Assembly (NCBI RefSeq): GCF_001262605.1
Contig: NZ_LGTC01000001.1
Location: 2,213,501-2,277,500, forward strand
Direction: 5' to 3'
DNA from: Pseudobacteroides cellulosolvens ATCC 35603 = DSM 2933
Lineage (GTDB): Bacteria; Bacillota; Clostridia; Acetivibrionales; DSM-2933
DNA length: 64,000 nucleotides
Within the stretch, counting starts at the first letter, position 1. The number at the start of each line of letters is the position of its first letter. Below, piece by piece: positions 45,027 to 54,109 of this stretch. The notes under the pieces are model-generated. The model was not told the origin of the DNA, made no database searches, and saw only the letters and a list, made by a program, of their open reading frames with translations. A program made the translations under genes and the position numbers.

Positions 45027-47522
45027 TTAATCCTCTACCCTTAATGCTTCGACGATATTCATATCATTTAGCTTTCTGAGAGGAATAAGAGCAGCAATAA
45101 GCGTAATTGCAATAACACCTATAGTTCCTGTTATATAAGGCCAAACCGGCATTATATATCCTATGTATCCCAATGGATTTCGTACAATCACTCCAAATTT
45201 GGTTAGGAGAAAAGCAACCGGAATACCAATTATGCTTGCAAACACTCCAAACAATGTTCCTTCCAGCAAAACTAGCTTTATAAACTGCCGTCTTGTCATA
45301 CCTATAGCTTTAAAAACAGCATACTCCCTTTTCTTTACCAGAAGATTTATTGTTACTGTATTTATTATATTGACGCACGCTATGAGTACTATAAGAGAAA
45401 TAAAACCATACACCAGTACCAGCAGCTGAGTTATAAGATCATTCATTCTCTTTTCCTCTTCATAGATATCATAGTATTTCACAGCATATTCATCAGCTAT
45501 TATACTTAACTTTTCAAAAACACCATCCCTGCTTTCCTTTGAATCAAACATAATACCAAGTGTATTGTACTTCATTATACCAGTCAGCCTTTTAAAGCTT
45601 TCATCCGACATTATTATACCAAATCCATTAGAAATTGGCGAGCCGTTAAGCGTCTCATAATCAATAACTTCTGAAACCTTAAATTCCATCATATCATTCT
45701 TTTCTACTGACTTTTTAATTGGTTCCTTATCCTTTTTATTTATATAATCACGGCTAAACTTGGGAAGTTTCAGTGTTTGGCCCTTTTTATACTGGGTAAA
45801 TGCATCATAAAACAAGCTCCCTCCTTGTTTTCCCATAGCCTTATTGACTATAATCACCTCTTCACCGCTTTTAAATTTATCATAATCAATACTCTTTTTG
45901 CTATCCTTATTGAATAATTCCAGGGCATGCTTATCATAGCTAATAATTTGGATATTTACAAAATAATAATCCTTGTATTCCTGAATTTTCCCTTCTTTAA
46001 TAAGAGAATCTATAAACTTTTTATTGACAGCCTTTTTGTCTACTACCATAGGCACTGTTACATAGTTTAGCTGGTATATATCCTTGATTCCCTTAACTTT
46101 TGCAAGCTTATCGGTAATCTCATTACCCATGCTGTAATTATCAGATGTATAAACTCCTTGGACTTTTACATTGACGCTTACTATTTTATATGACTCAATA
46201 ACAATATCAATAAGATTGGAGAAAAAAATGAACATAATCAGCGAGAGGGATAGTGATATACATGTAACATAGAATCTCTTTCTGCTTCTTTTAATATTCT
46301 TGTAGGCTACCTGACCCTCAAAACCAAAGAACAGCTTTGCCAATATCCCCCTTCTGCGTTTTATCTTTTCACCCTTTATAACATTGGTTCCTTTTATTGC
46401 ATCAACTGGAGAAACCCTTGATGCGGAAAACGCCGGAAGAAGGATGGAGATAAAAACTGTTGCTACACCTAAGGCCGCAGCCACTATAATCACTTTTGGA
46501 TAGAAGCCTATTTGAAAGGAGCCTAAAAAACCTGACATGAAAATATCAAATACAATATACGCACCAAGATAACCGATTGCTATGCCTAAAGGGACTGCAA
46601 TGCTGCTCATAATTAATGCTTCAATGACAACAAGTTTACTTATCTGACTCTTGGTTGCCCCTATGCTTCTTAAAATTCCAAAATGTTTTATCCTCTCCAT
46701 AACCGAAATGCTGAAAGCATTATAAATAACTACAGCTGTACATAAAACAACAAAAGCAAATATGAAAAAGAATATTGTCCAAACATCATCATTTTTCTTT
46801 TTATCCGGTCCCTGCCCCATATAATACAATAGTCTTGAGTTTGGATCAATCTTTGTATTGGTAGTTTTTGCAATATTTTCAGCAACCTTCATTTTGTCAT
46901 TTTTTTCTTTTAAGTTTGCATAATAAATATACTTATCGGAAGTATTAATGTTGTCATCAATAAAGCTTAAAGCAATATTGTTAATGGTCTTGCTTTCATA
47001 AGCACCTACTATTTTATAAACCACATCTTTTTTACTGTTGTCCATGCTGATTGTGCCTTCTAAGGTATCAGCAATTCCCTTTTCTTTTAAAACATTATAA
47101 TATTTTATATCTACAATGACTTCACTGTTTTTCTCCGGCAATCTGCCTTGTGCCATTTTAATTGTGAATATGTTTTTATATGCATTAGTATCATATTCCT
47201 TAACAAATACCGTCCTTAAAGATTCAGTAAGGAGTTTGGTATTAAGCTTAATACTTCCGGCTTCTTTTGAAGTTCCGCCATTTTTCATTTCTGAATTATT
47301 GCTTATTTGTTTAAGCTTATCCCACGATAAATCATAGAAAGCTATCTCATAATTGCCAATAGTATCTTTTATATCTTGAATTTCACTTTCCTTGCCGCTA
47401 AAGTAAATTCCTCCTATGACAGTAAACATGGATATGGCTATAACTATGCCGATAAGAGTCAGGATTGTTCTTGCCTTATGTTCTTTCAGATATTTTAGTG
47501 CCAGTCCGTTATAGTTATTCAT
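45027..47522 (-). CDS. FtsX-type ABC transporter permease, double-module
   Basis: 831 residues. N-terminal MacB-like segment (helix 1 RTILTLIGIVIAISMFTVIGGIYF, extracellular domain about 40-240), three-helix FtsX module (about 248-380; IKHFGILRSIGATKSQISKLVVIEALIMSSIAVPLG), one helix near 420, a second extracellular part (about 450-680) and a second FtsX module (about 690-820; REYAVFKAIGMTRRQFIKLVLLEG). Such permeases export peptides or antibiotics, or act as mechanotransmission complexes. The gene overlaps the ATPase stop by four bases (ATGA). Confidence 0.9.
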   Translation of the reverse strand: MNNYNGLALKYLKEHKARTILTLIGIVIAISMFTVIGGIYFSGKESEIQDIKDTIGNYEIAFYDLSWDKLKQISNNSEMKNGGTSKEAGSIKLNTKLLTESLRTVFVKEYDTNAYKNIFTIKMAQGRLPEKNSEVIVDIKYYNVLKEKGIADTLEGTISMDNSKKDVVYKIVGAYESKTINNIALSFIDDNINTSDKYIYYANLKEKNDKMKVAENIAKTTNTKIDPNSRLLYYMGQGPDKKKNDDVWTIFFFIFAFVVLCTAVVIYNAFSISVMERIKHFGILRSIGATKSQISKLVVIEALIMSSIAVPLGIAIGYLGAYIVFDIFMSGFLGSFQIGFYPKVIIVAAALGVATVFISILLPAFSASRVSPVDAIKGTNVIKGEKIKRRRGILAKLFFGFEGQVAYKNIKRSRKRFYVTCISLSLSLIMFIFFSNLIDIVIESYKIVSVNVKVQGVYTSDNYSMGNEITDKLAKVKGIKDIYQLNYVTVPMVVDKKAVNKKFIDSLIKEGKIQEYKDYYFVNIQIISYDKHALELFNKDSKKSIDYDKFKSGEEVIIVNKAMGKQGGSLFYDAFTQYKKGQTLKLPKFSRDYINKKDKEPIKKSVEKNDMMEFKVSEVIDYETLNGSPISNGFGIIMSDESFKRLTGIMKYNTLGIMFDSKESRDGVFEKLSIIADEYAVKYYDIYEEEKRMNDLITQLLVLVYGFISLIVLIACVNIINTVTINLLVKKREYAVFKAIGMTRRQFIKLVLLEGTLFGVFASIIGIPVAFLLTKFGVIVRNPLGYIGYIMPVWPYITGTIGVIAITLIAALIPLRKLNDMNIVEALRVED

Positions 47523-48202
47523 TTTCTCACCACCTCATCTGCAAATATCTTTCCGTCTATTATGCTTATTACCCTGTTTGCCTGAGAGGCGATATTCATA
47601 TCGTGGGTTATTAATATAAGTGTCTGGTTGTACTTTTGTGCTGAGTATCTCATGAGTTCCAAAACTTCCTTTGAGTTTTTGGAATCAAGGTTTCCGGTGG
47701 GCTCATCTGCTAAAATAACCGCAGGCTTATTTGATAGTGCCCTTCCTATGGAAACCCTTTGCTGCTGTCCTCCTGAAAGCTGGGACGGCAGGTGATTTCT
47801 TCTATCCTTTAGACTTAGAATTTCCAAGAGCTCATCAATATAATTCTTGTCCTGCTTCCTGTTGTCTAAAAGCAGCGGCATTAGTATATTCTCTTCAGCT
47901 GTAAGCACAGGTATAAGGTTGTATGACTGAAAAACAAATCCAACCTTTCTTCTTCTCAATATTGAAAGCTGCTTTTCCTTAAGCCCGTATATGTCTACTC
48001 CCTCTATAAATACCTTTCCTGAGGTAGGTTTATCCACTCCGCCAATAAGGTGCAGCAGCGTACTCTTTCCCGAACCGCTTGGACCCACTATAGCTACAAA
48101 CTCGCCTTTTTCCACTGTAAAGTTAAGATTTTCTATGGCAACAACCTCATTATCACCTTTTCCATATGTCTTAGTTAGATTTTCAACTTTTAGTATTTCC
48201 AT
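47519..48202 (-). CDS. MacB/LolD-type ABC transporter ATPase
   Basis: 227 residues. Walker A GPSGSGKST (about 40-48), Q-loop VFQSYNLIP, signature LSGGQQQRVSIGRA (about 140-153), Walker B VILADEPTGNLD and H-loop LITHDMN. It pairs with the FtsX permease through an ATGA overlap and is the first gene of the module ATPase-permease-regulator-kinase. The start follows AAAGGAG. Confidence 0.93.
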   Translation of the reverse strand: MEILKVENLTKTYGKGDNEVVAIENLNFTVEKGEFVAIVGPSGSGKSTLLHLIGGVDKPTSGKVFIEGVDIYGLKEKQLSILRRRKVGFVFQSYNLIPVLTAEENILMPLLLDNRKQDKNYIDELLEILSLKDRRNHLPSQLSGGQQQRVSIGRALSNKPAVILADEPTGNLDSKNSKEVLELMRYSAQKYNQTLILITHDMNIASQANRVISIIDGKIFADEVVRK

Positions 48203-48420
48203 TTTCAGCTACTCCTTTAAATTGATATTGATTTTATAACTTTATTTTAAATGTGCAATATTACATAGCGATTAAAAACAAAATTACAATTTTGTAATTT
48301 TGAAATCATCAAGTTTATAAAATTTTTAAAATTATTTATAAACCTTTTAAAATTCCTTTATATGGGTTTTAAAAACTGCCTTCATAATGAACACATAAAA
48401 TCAAAAGGAGGCATACAGCA

Positions 48421-49086
48421 ATGAATAAAGTAAAATTATTGTACGACATTGTTAAAACAATGAAAGAAAAGGACGTTTTTCAAGGGCAGCTTGAGGTTGC
48501 AGTCAATAAAGGCAGTGAGGCTATTTTCAAAATGAATAACGAGTTTTATAAAAACTTATCTAGCGGCCAGTCTAAAATAAAACTAAATACCGAAGCTTTA
48601 CATGATGGCAAAAAAGTAAAGCACCAGAGTGAAACTGAGTTTACTGGTGATTGCTGCGAAAAACATCAGGCGTTTTTTAAGCATATTCACCAACTACACC
48701 ATGAGAAATGTGCAAATGGAGAATTCGCAAAGCAATGCGGTATTAAGTGGAAGCTCAGTAAACTTGCAAGCATACTGGGCATATTACATAATCTTAAAGT
48801 CTCGGAATCGGAAAAAGGATATCAGATATCATTAAATAAAGATGACATACCTCAAGATATGAAAACATGCCTGCACGAAAAATTGTCTCAGAAAATGATG
48901 GAAAAGCACAACCAATGCTGTAGTAAATTAGATGGACTGGAGTTTACCGATATGAATCTCGTTATAACAATAAGCAAAAGCAATGACATTGAAAACATAC
49001 AGCTAAGTGTAAAAGGAGAATGCAGCTGCAATGAATCAGGAGAGCAAAATGTAGATATAGATGCTAACATAAGCTTTATATGGTAG
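48421..49086 (+). CDS. Cys/His-rich protein of unknown function
   Basis: 221 residues, no signal peptide and no membrane helix. Nine cysteines (78, 79, 97, 106, 150, 166, 167, 201, 203) and a dense histidine segment (KHQAFFKHIHQLHHEKC, residues 81-97), which suggest metal binding. The C-terminal part has the beta-like segments VITISKSND and NIQLSVKGECSC. AAAAGGAGG stands nine bases before the ATG. It is divergent from the ABC exporter (218 bases between) and upstream of a second two-component system. The family is not recognised; thiol or metal response is a guess from composition. Confidence 0.72.
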   Translation: MNKVKLLYDIVKTMKEKDVFQGQLEVAVNKGSEAIFKMNNEFYKNLSSGQSKIKLNTEALHDGKKVKHQSETEFTGDCCEKHQAFFKHIHQLHHEKCANGEFAKQCGIKWKLSKLASILGILHNLKVSESEKGYQISLNKDDIPQDMKTCLHEKLSQKMMEKHNQCCSKLDGLEFTDMNLVITISKSNDIENIQLSVKGECSCNESGEQNVDIDANISFIW

Positions 49087-49109
49087 TTTTTAATAACAAT
49101 CCCCCTTTA

Positions 49110-49137
49110 TGAATGCTGTATTTATATGCAGCATTCA
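49110..49137 (+). terminator. Hairpin after the Cys/His-rich protein gene
   Basis: Stem GAATGCTG / CAGCATTC with a 10-base loop, 24 bases after the stop. No T-run follows, so termination may be weak. Confidence 0.45.
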
Positions 49138-49291
49138 TTCCCATGTCTGCAGTAAAAATATCATTTCTATTTTTTCCATGTATGGTATAATCAATAAAAG
49201 CAATTATCTTTTACAAAAACTAATTTGTAATTGTATTTGTTGTGATAATTAAAATGTAAAATGCTTATTGCAAAACATATAGGTGGAAGCT

Positions 49292-50470
49292 ATGTACAAG
49301 TACTTTAAATTCTTTTGCCGTAAAAGAAGGCATATTGTATGCACCAATGATGAAGAATTGAAAGATTGCGTAATAGAAAAAGAAAAGGAAATAAGAAAAT
49401 ATTATAAAAAGCATTTTCACGAGTTCCAGCGACTCCATAGATTTTTGATTTACTTTAAGCCTGGAATATTTGTACTTAATCTGTTTGTTATATACCTGCT
49501 TTTTAAGTGGATAGGAATGCAATCGGTGGGGTTGTTTTTAGTAATTCTTCTGTTGATAAAAGAAGTAGGTCAATTCATATTCCTACACCGCCTGGAAAAA
49601 AGAATCCTAAATCCCATTGTTGAGCTAAAAAGCGGGGTTGATGAGATAGCTAACGGTAACTATAATGTTCATGTTGAGTGCAGTGTGCAAAACGAAATAG
49701 GTACACTTGTGGAATCCTTTAACGATATGGCAAAAAAGCTCTATGAAGGAGAAAAGCTAAAAAACGAATATGAGGAAAACAGAAAGATGCTAATAGCCAA
49801 TATCTCCCACGACCTTAAAACCCCCATAACATCTATTCAGGGTTATATTGAAGCTCTTCAGGACTCATCATCTGTACCTCCTGAAAGCTTGGGGAAATAC
49901 TTACAGGTAATTTATAGAAATACCGCTTACATGAACAATCTTATTGATGATCTCTTTTTATTTTCAAAGCTGGATCTTCATAAACTTGAGTTTAATTTTC
50001 AAAAGGTGCGAATTAAAAGATTTATGGCTGATTTAATGGAAGAATTCAAGTTTGATCTTGAAGAAAAACATGTAGACTTTAAATACAAAGATAATGTTAA
50101 GGAAGATATACAAATAGATGTTGATGGTAAGAGACTTAACCAGGCCTTTGGAAACATTATAGGAAATGCCGTTAAATACAGTGATACCAACCACTTGACA
50201 CTTGATGTAGTTATGGATCACATAGACAGCATTATAAAGATAAGTATAACCGATAACGGCCCCGGTATCCCGGAAGATAAGCTTCCCTTCATCTTTAACC
50301 GTTTTTACCGAATTGACCATGAGAGAACAAAGGATCTTGTCAGTACAGGTCTTGGACTGGCCATAGCAAAAGAGCTGATTGAAGCACATAACGGAACTAT
50401 AGATGTATGGAGTACCGGAGAAGTAGGAACGACATTTATAATAACATTTGGTGCAAGGAGCCATACATGA
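49292..50470 (+). CDS. Membrane sensor histidine kinase
   Basis: 392 residues from the ATG at 49292 (AGGTGG five bases upstream; GTG 49283 overlaps the site). The first 50 residues are basic and cytoplasmic, followed by two close helices (about 58-98) with a very short loop, HAMP (about 105-155; NEIGTLVESFNDMAKKLYEG), HisKA (ANISHDLKTPITSIQGYIEAL) and HATPase_c (NIIGNAVKYS, DNGPGIPEDKLPFIFNRFYRID, TGLGLAIAKELIEAHNG). With no extracellular sensor it resembles intramembrane-sensing kinases. It overlaps its regulator by four bases (ATGA). Confidence 0.9.
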   Translation: MYKYFKFFCRKRRHIVCTNDEELKDCVIEKEKEIRKYYKKHFHEFQRLHRFLIYFKPGIFVLNLFVIYLLFKWIGMQSVGLFLVILLLIKEVGQFIFLHRLEKRILNPIVELKSGVDEIANGNYNVHVECSVQNEIGTLVESFNDMAKKLYEGEKLKNEYEENRKMLIANISHDLKTPITSIQGYIEALQDSSSVPPESLGKYLQVIYRNTAYMNNLIDDLFLFSKLDLHKLEFNFQKVRIKRFMADLMEEFKFDLEEKHVDFKYKDNVKEDIQIDVDGKRLNQAFGNIIGNAVKYSDTNHLTLDVVMDHIDSIIKISITDNGPGIPEDKLPFIFNRFYRIDHERTKDLVSTGLGLAIAKELIEAHNGTIDVWSTGEVGTTFIITFGARSHT

Positions 50471-51156
50471 AAAAAATACTTATTATTGAAGATGATATTA
50501 ATATAGCTGAACTTGAAAGAGATTATCTGCAGCTAAATGGATATAGAGCCCAGATCACCGTTAATGGCACTGAAGGTCTTAACTGGGCTCTAACCGGTGG
50601 CTTTGATGTGGTAATTGTAGATTTGATGCTGCCTGGAAAAGATGGGTTGGAAATTATCAGGGAAGTACGAAAGAAATTTGAGATTCCCATCATTGTAGTA
50701 TCAGCCAAAAGTGAAGATATAGACAAAATAAGGGGTCTGGACTGTGGTGCTGACGATTACCTTACAAAACCTTTCAGTCCTGCTGAATTGATGGCAAGGA
50801 TAAAATGTCATTTAAGAAGGTATGAGAGACTTAAAGGTTCACATACCCCCTATGAAATAATCGGCTGTAAGGGGCTGGAGATAAATACGGCTTCCCATAA
50901 AGTTTTCGTCAATGGAAAAGAAATAAACATGACAACTAAAGAATATGAACTCCTGCTTTTTTTAGCATCAAATCCAAATATGGTCTTTACAAAGGAGCAG
51001 CTATTTGACAGGATATGGGGAGAGGATTATATCGGTGAAACCGCCACAGTACCTGTTCATATTCAGAAGATCAGAAAAAAGGTAGAAAAGAATCCTTCCG
51101 ATCCACAATGGATTGAAACCCTCTGGGGAACCGGATATAGATTCAATTCCAAATAA
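50467..51156 (+). CDS. OmpR-family response regulator
   Basis: 229 residues from the ATG at 50467 (AAGGAG six bases upstream). Receiver domain with IIEDD, phosphoacceptor in VIVDLMLPGKDGLE and DDYLTKPFSPAEL; winged helix with NMTTKEYELLLFLASNPN and TVPVHIQKIRKKVEKNP. Cognate of the kinase it overlaps. The target genes are unknown, as nothing else is on this strand. Confidence 0.92.
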   Translation: MKKILIIEDDINIAELERDYLQLNGYRAQITVNGTEGLNWALTGGFDVVIVDLMLPGKDGLEIIREVRKKFEIPIIVVSAKSEDIDKIRGLDCGADDYLTKPFSPAELMARIKCHLRRYERLKGSHTPYEIIGCKGLEINTASHKVFVNGKEINMTTKEYELLLFLASNPNMVFTKEQLFDRIWGEDYIGETATVPVHIQKIRKKVEKNPSDPQWIETLWGTGYRFNSK

Positions 51157-51160
51157 AGAT

Positions 51161-51898
51161 CTATTGTATTACAACCCTTGTCCCATTTTTTACATACTTG
51201 TATATTTCTTCAACATCCTGATTATACATTCCTATACATCCTGCCGTCCAATCCCTTGGATAATCCGGTCTTGCACCACCATGAATCCCAATATAACTTC
51301 CAAGCTTAGTGGTCTGCGGAGGCATAGTTTTGTCCTGATAGCTTTCTTTGATCATGTTATATACTTCTTTATTAATCATCTCTTTCTTAAGACCTTCCTC
51401 CGCTGCTTCCAAGCCCGGATAGCTCAGCATCATCCACCTGCTTCCAAGGTAAGTCTTAGGCGGGTTATATACTTCCTTCTGGCATATAAAGAAATTGCCC
51501 ACTGGTGTTTTATAATCCCCTTCCTTCTCCTTTTTCCCTTCTTCCGACTTTTTACCAGCCGAAATTACGTATTGTTTTATTATTTCTTCATTGTATTTAA
51601 AGAACAGTGTCCTTTTATCAAGATCAATAAATATATTAAAGCTATCTTTATTATCAATATTTTTATCCTTCAAAAGCTCATCCAGCGGTATATCCGGCTT
51701 AACACTACGCAAATGCACCCTATTAGACGGTTCCTCATTGTTTTTCCATTCGTTGTCCGGCTTTACAAAAACCAATTCTACCTTATTCTTTGCATAAGCA
51801 CTCGCATCCTGTACCCCTCTAGCCACATTCTTTAAATTTAGCATGCCAATTATAATTACAGGAATCAAAACCAATACAGCAATATAACCTTTCCTCAT
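51161..51898 (-). CDS. L,D-transpeptidase (YkuD domain), membrane-anchored
   Basis: 245 residues. N-terminal signal anchor (YIAVLVLIPVIIIGMLNL), a 60-residue spacer, then a YkuD domain (about 105-244) with the catalytic region IGIHGGARPDYPRDWTAGCIGM containing His and Cys. It forms 3-3 peptidoglycan cross-links or attaches wall proteins. GGTAGGTG lies before the ATG. It is eight bases downstream of the YdcF-like gene and convergent with the response regulator (stop codons four bases apart). Confidence 0.9.
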   Translation of the reverse strand: MRKGYIAVLVLIPVIIIGMLNLKNVARGVQDASAYAKNKVELVFVKPDNEWKNNEEPSNRVHLRSVKPDIPLDELLKDKNIDNKDSFNIFIDLDKRTLFFKYNEEIIKQYVISAGKKSEEGKKEKEGDYKTPVGNFFICQKEVYNPPKTYLGSRWMMLSYPGLEAAEEGLKKEMINKEVYNMIKESYQDKTMPPQTTKLGSYIGIHGGARPDYPRDWTAGCIGMYNQDVEEIYKYVKNGTRVVIQ

Positions 51899-51906
51899 AG
51901 TTTCAC

Positions 51907-52542
51907 CTACCTATCCAATAAAAAACTTTTTATATTTGATACAATTTCTCTAGAGTAATAATAAGGCTTTAGGTGGTCTACAGTTTTGGACGGAGCACCA
52001 TGTGCTTCAAAACCAAGCCTTTTGGATAACCAAAGAGATCTATATACATGGAAGTCACTGGTAACAACTACTGCATCCTTAAATCCATTCTTATCCATTA
52101 TCGCCTTGGAAAGCTTCAGGTTTTCATAAGTGCTGGTAGACTTGTCCTCCTCATAGATTACACTTTCACTAACACCATTTTTTACAAACCACTTTTTCAT
52201 GGCTTTAGCTTCAGTTATTATCTCATCAGGACCCTGGCCGCCGCTTACAATGATATGCTTTGATATACCTTTTCTATAAAGCTTTAAGGCATTCTGAAGC
52301 CTGTATTCCAGCATCTCGCTGGGACCCTCCCCCCATATCTGACATCCTAATACTATCATAACATCTGTATTTTGAGGCTTGGTATTTTTTGCTCCATTAA
52401 ATATAAGCAGAAATAGTATTATAGACGGAACCAATATTATTGTTATTACAGCAACAAGTATATTTCTTATCACCCTAAGAATCGAACGTTTATCCTTTTT
52501 AGTTCCATGTTCACGTTTTTTTCGAACTGCTCTTAATAACAT
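51907..52542 (-). CDS. YdcF/SanA-like DUF218 envelope protein
   Basis: 211 residues. Basic N-terminus and one membrane helix (VIRNILVAVITIILVPSIILFLLIF), then a DUF218 domain (about 58-205): MIVLGCQIWGEGPSEMLEYRLQNALKLY, HIIVSGGQGPDEIITEAKAMKKW, STSTYENLKLS, VVTSDFHVYRSLWLSKRLG, the family motifs. DUF218 proteins are linked to envelope permeability and peptidoglycan or lipid-carrier recycling; the reaction is unknown. GGGAGGTAA lies ten bases before the ATG, inside the lipoprotein gene, which it overlaps by 32 bases. Confidence 0.85.
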   Translation of the reverse strand: MLLRAVRKKREHGTKKDKRSILRVIRNILVAVITIILVPSIILFLLIFNGAKNTKPQNTDVMIVLGCQIWGEGPSEMLEYRLQNALKLYRKGISKHIIVSGGQGPDEIITEAKAMKKWFVKNGVSESVIYEEDKSTSTYENLKLSKAIMDKNGFKDAVVVTSDFHVYRSLWLSKRLGFEAHGAPSKTVDHLKPYYYSREIVSNIKSFLLDR

Positions 52543-53755
52543 CCTGTGTTACCTCCCTCATAAGCCTTACAAGCTGTGATGCTGTATTCTGTCTTTCCGG
52601 CTCAATGTTTTGTGAATTGGCTGTAACTTTACCGGAAGTGATATTGAGACTTATTAAATAAACCCTCTTATCCTTATATACCTCATTTCCATTTGTCGTA
52701 AAAGCAAGCTTGTCATTGCTTTGAGCCCAAGATATACTCCCATCAAGGTTCATTCCCTGGGTCAGCTGCTCTTTATTTGTCCCGTCAGCCTTTACGATAT
52801 TCATATCATTTTTGCTATTTTCTCCACCTGAATATGCTATCCACGTTCCATCAAAGGACCAGGAAACTCCGGAAATATCCTCCTGGTTATCCAGCTCTTT
52901 CTTCTCATTGCCCAAGATATCTGAAACAACTAATTTTTTCCCTTTATTATCACCGATTTCATTCTTTACATAAGCTATACTGCTTCCTGCCGGGTGTAGT
53001 TCAAACAAACCTACATCGGTATCTATTTGAATAAATTCCTTCTTAAAAAGATCAAGTATATAGAGATCATCTCTGTTTTCTTTGACGGATGTGCCTAGGA
53101 ATATATACCTGCACCTATCAAAATCCAGAACAGCATTTTTTATTCCCTTAATATCGGGAGCCTTTATATTTCTAAAGTCCGGCTCTTGCTGTTTTCTTAT
53201 ATCTCCTGTCTTTTTCAGCTGTATTCCGGAAGTACCGGTATAACTCATTAAACCATAAATCTTTGATCCTAAATATCTGTTCATATATATTACAGGATTT
53301 GTCACCAACACCTCATGATCACCATAAAACCAATAGTCAGGTACACCCGATATGGGAAAAACATTTTTAACCTGGGGATTTACCGGAGGCAGAGTCGAAA
53401 TACTGTTCTTTTCAATATCCACAAGTGTTTTATCATAAATAGCATATTTAAAATCTTTTGAAATATTTAATTTGAAATTATCTTTATAAGATGAAGAAAA
53501 AACTAGCTTTTTCTCCTTTGTTCTGACATCCATACTATAAAACTCTGTTCCGCTGCTATTTTTATCAGCTCTTATCAAAAGCTTTTCACCTGCAAAACCT
53601 TCAACATCCCCCTTACACAGCTCACTCAACCCTATTAAAAGACTGTTATTTGAAATACCAGGGCCTTTTATGACTGTCACCTTATCTGAAGAACTGCATC
53701 CTGACAGCATTATAATCGAAATACCTGTTACAATAGCTGATAATCTTATATTCAA
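52511..53755 (-). CDS. Lipoprotein with TolB-like beta-propeller
   Basis: 414 residues from the TTG at 53755: AAGGAGAGG lies seven bases upstream and the resulting N-terminus (NIRLSAIVTGISIIMLSGC) is an ordinary lipoprotein signal with lipobox LSGC (Cys at 20). An ATG at 53812 would put unrelated residues before the signal. The mature part has WD40/PD40-like beta-propeller blades (SGVSWSFDGTWIAYSGGENSKNDMNIVKADG, SISWAQSNDKLAFTTNG). Probably anchored on the outer face of the membrane. First gene of an envelope operon with the YdcF-like and L,D-transpeptidase genes. Confidence 0.83.
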   Translation of the reverse strand: MNIRLSAIVTGISIIMLSGCSSSDKVTVIKGPGISNNSLLIGLSELCKGDVEGFAGEKLLIRADKNSSGTEFYSMDVRTKEKKLVFSSSYKDNFKLNISKDFKYAIYDKTLVDIEKNSISTLPPVNPQVKNVFPISGVPDYWFYGDHEVLVTNPVIYMNRYLGSKIYGLMSYTGTSGIQLKKTGDIRKQQEPDFRNIKAPDIKGIKNAVLDFDRCRYIFLGTSVKENRDDLYILDLFKKEFIQIDTDVGLFELHPAGSSIAYVKNEIGDNKGKKLVVSDILGNEKKELDNQEDISGVSWSFDGTWIAYSGGENSKNDMNIVKADGTNKEQLTQGMNLDGSISWAQSNDKLAFTTNGNEVYKDKRVYLISLNITSGKVTANSQNIEPERQNTASQLVRLMREVTQDVIKSSSKKT

Positions 53756-53965
53756 GTTTATGCCTCTCCTTATTCTTAATAAACTCTCAAAACCTATAAA
53801 CATTTTTATCATACTTATATAAAAGTGATTAACCTTTTAATGTAATAATAATACATCATAGTTATTATAATAGGGTAAACCCGATGTAACAAAATTGTAA
53901 AAAAATCAAATTTACCACAGTTACAACAACATTATCACTTGGGATTCTGCTTCCTTACATTAACA

Positions 53966-53991
53966 AAAAGGCCGGAAATCTCCGACCTTTT
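53966..53991 (-). terminator. Terminator after the DUF362/dockerin gene
   Basis: On the minus strand, AAAGGTCGGA-GATT-TCCGGCCTTT with further T. It lies about 115 bases after the stop, beyond repeat copy D. Confidence 0.8.
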
Positions 53992-54028
53992 ATATAATCT
54001 GTAATCTGATAAATTTATTACATTATTG

Positions 54029-54109
54029 TCATTTACATTTCGCTCATATGTTGACTTAACTCATCAACACTCGCGTAGAAAGCTGAAGAAATTTCTCATT
54101 CATGCCTTA
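54029..54109 (+). repeat. Palindromic dispersed element, copy D
   Basis: TGTTGAC-TTAACTC-ATCAACA inner hairpin (one C/A mismatch), ACTCGCGTAGAAAGC and right end TTCATGCCTTAA. The left arm is reduced. The TAA stop of the dockerin gene (54109-54107) is formed by the right end, so coding sequence runs directly into the element. Confidence 0.72.

Noticed and set aside
43003..48202. BceRS-BceAB type bacitracin module
   Set aside because: The kinase has a 75-residue extracytoplasmic loop and the permease has two separate FtsX modules with an extra N-terminal MacB-like domain, so the module is only loosely comparable.
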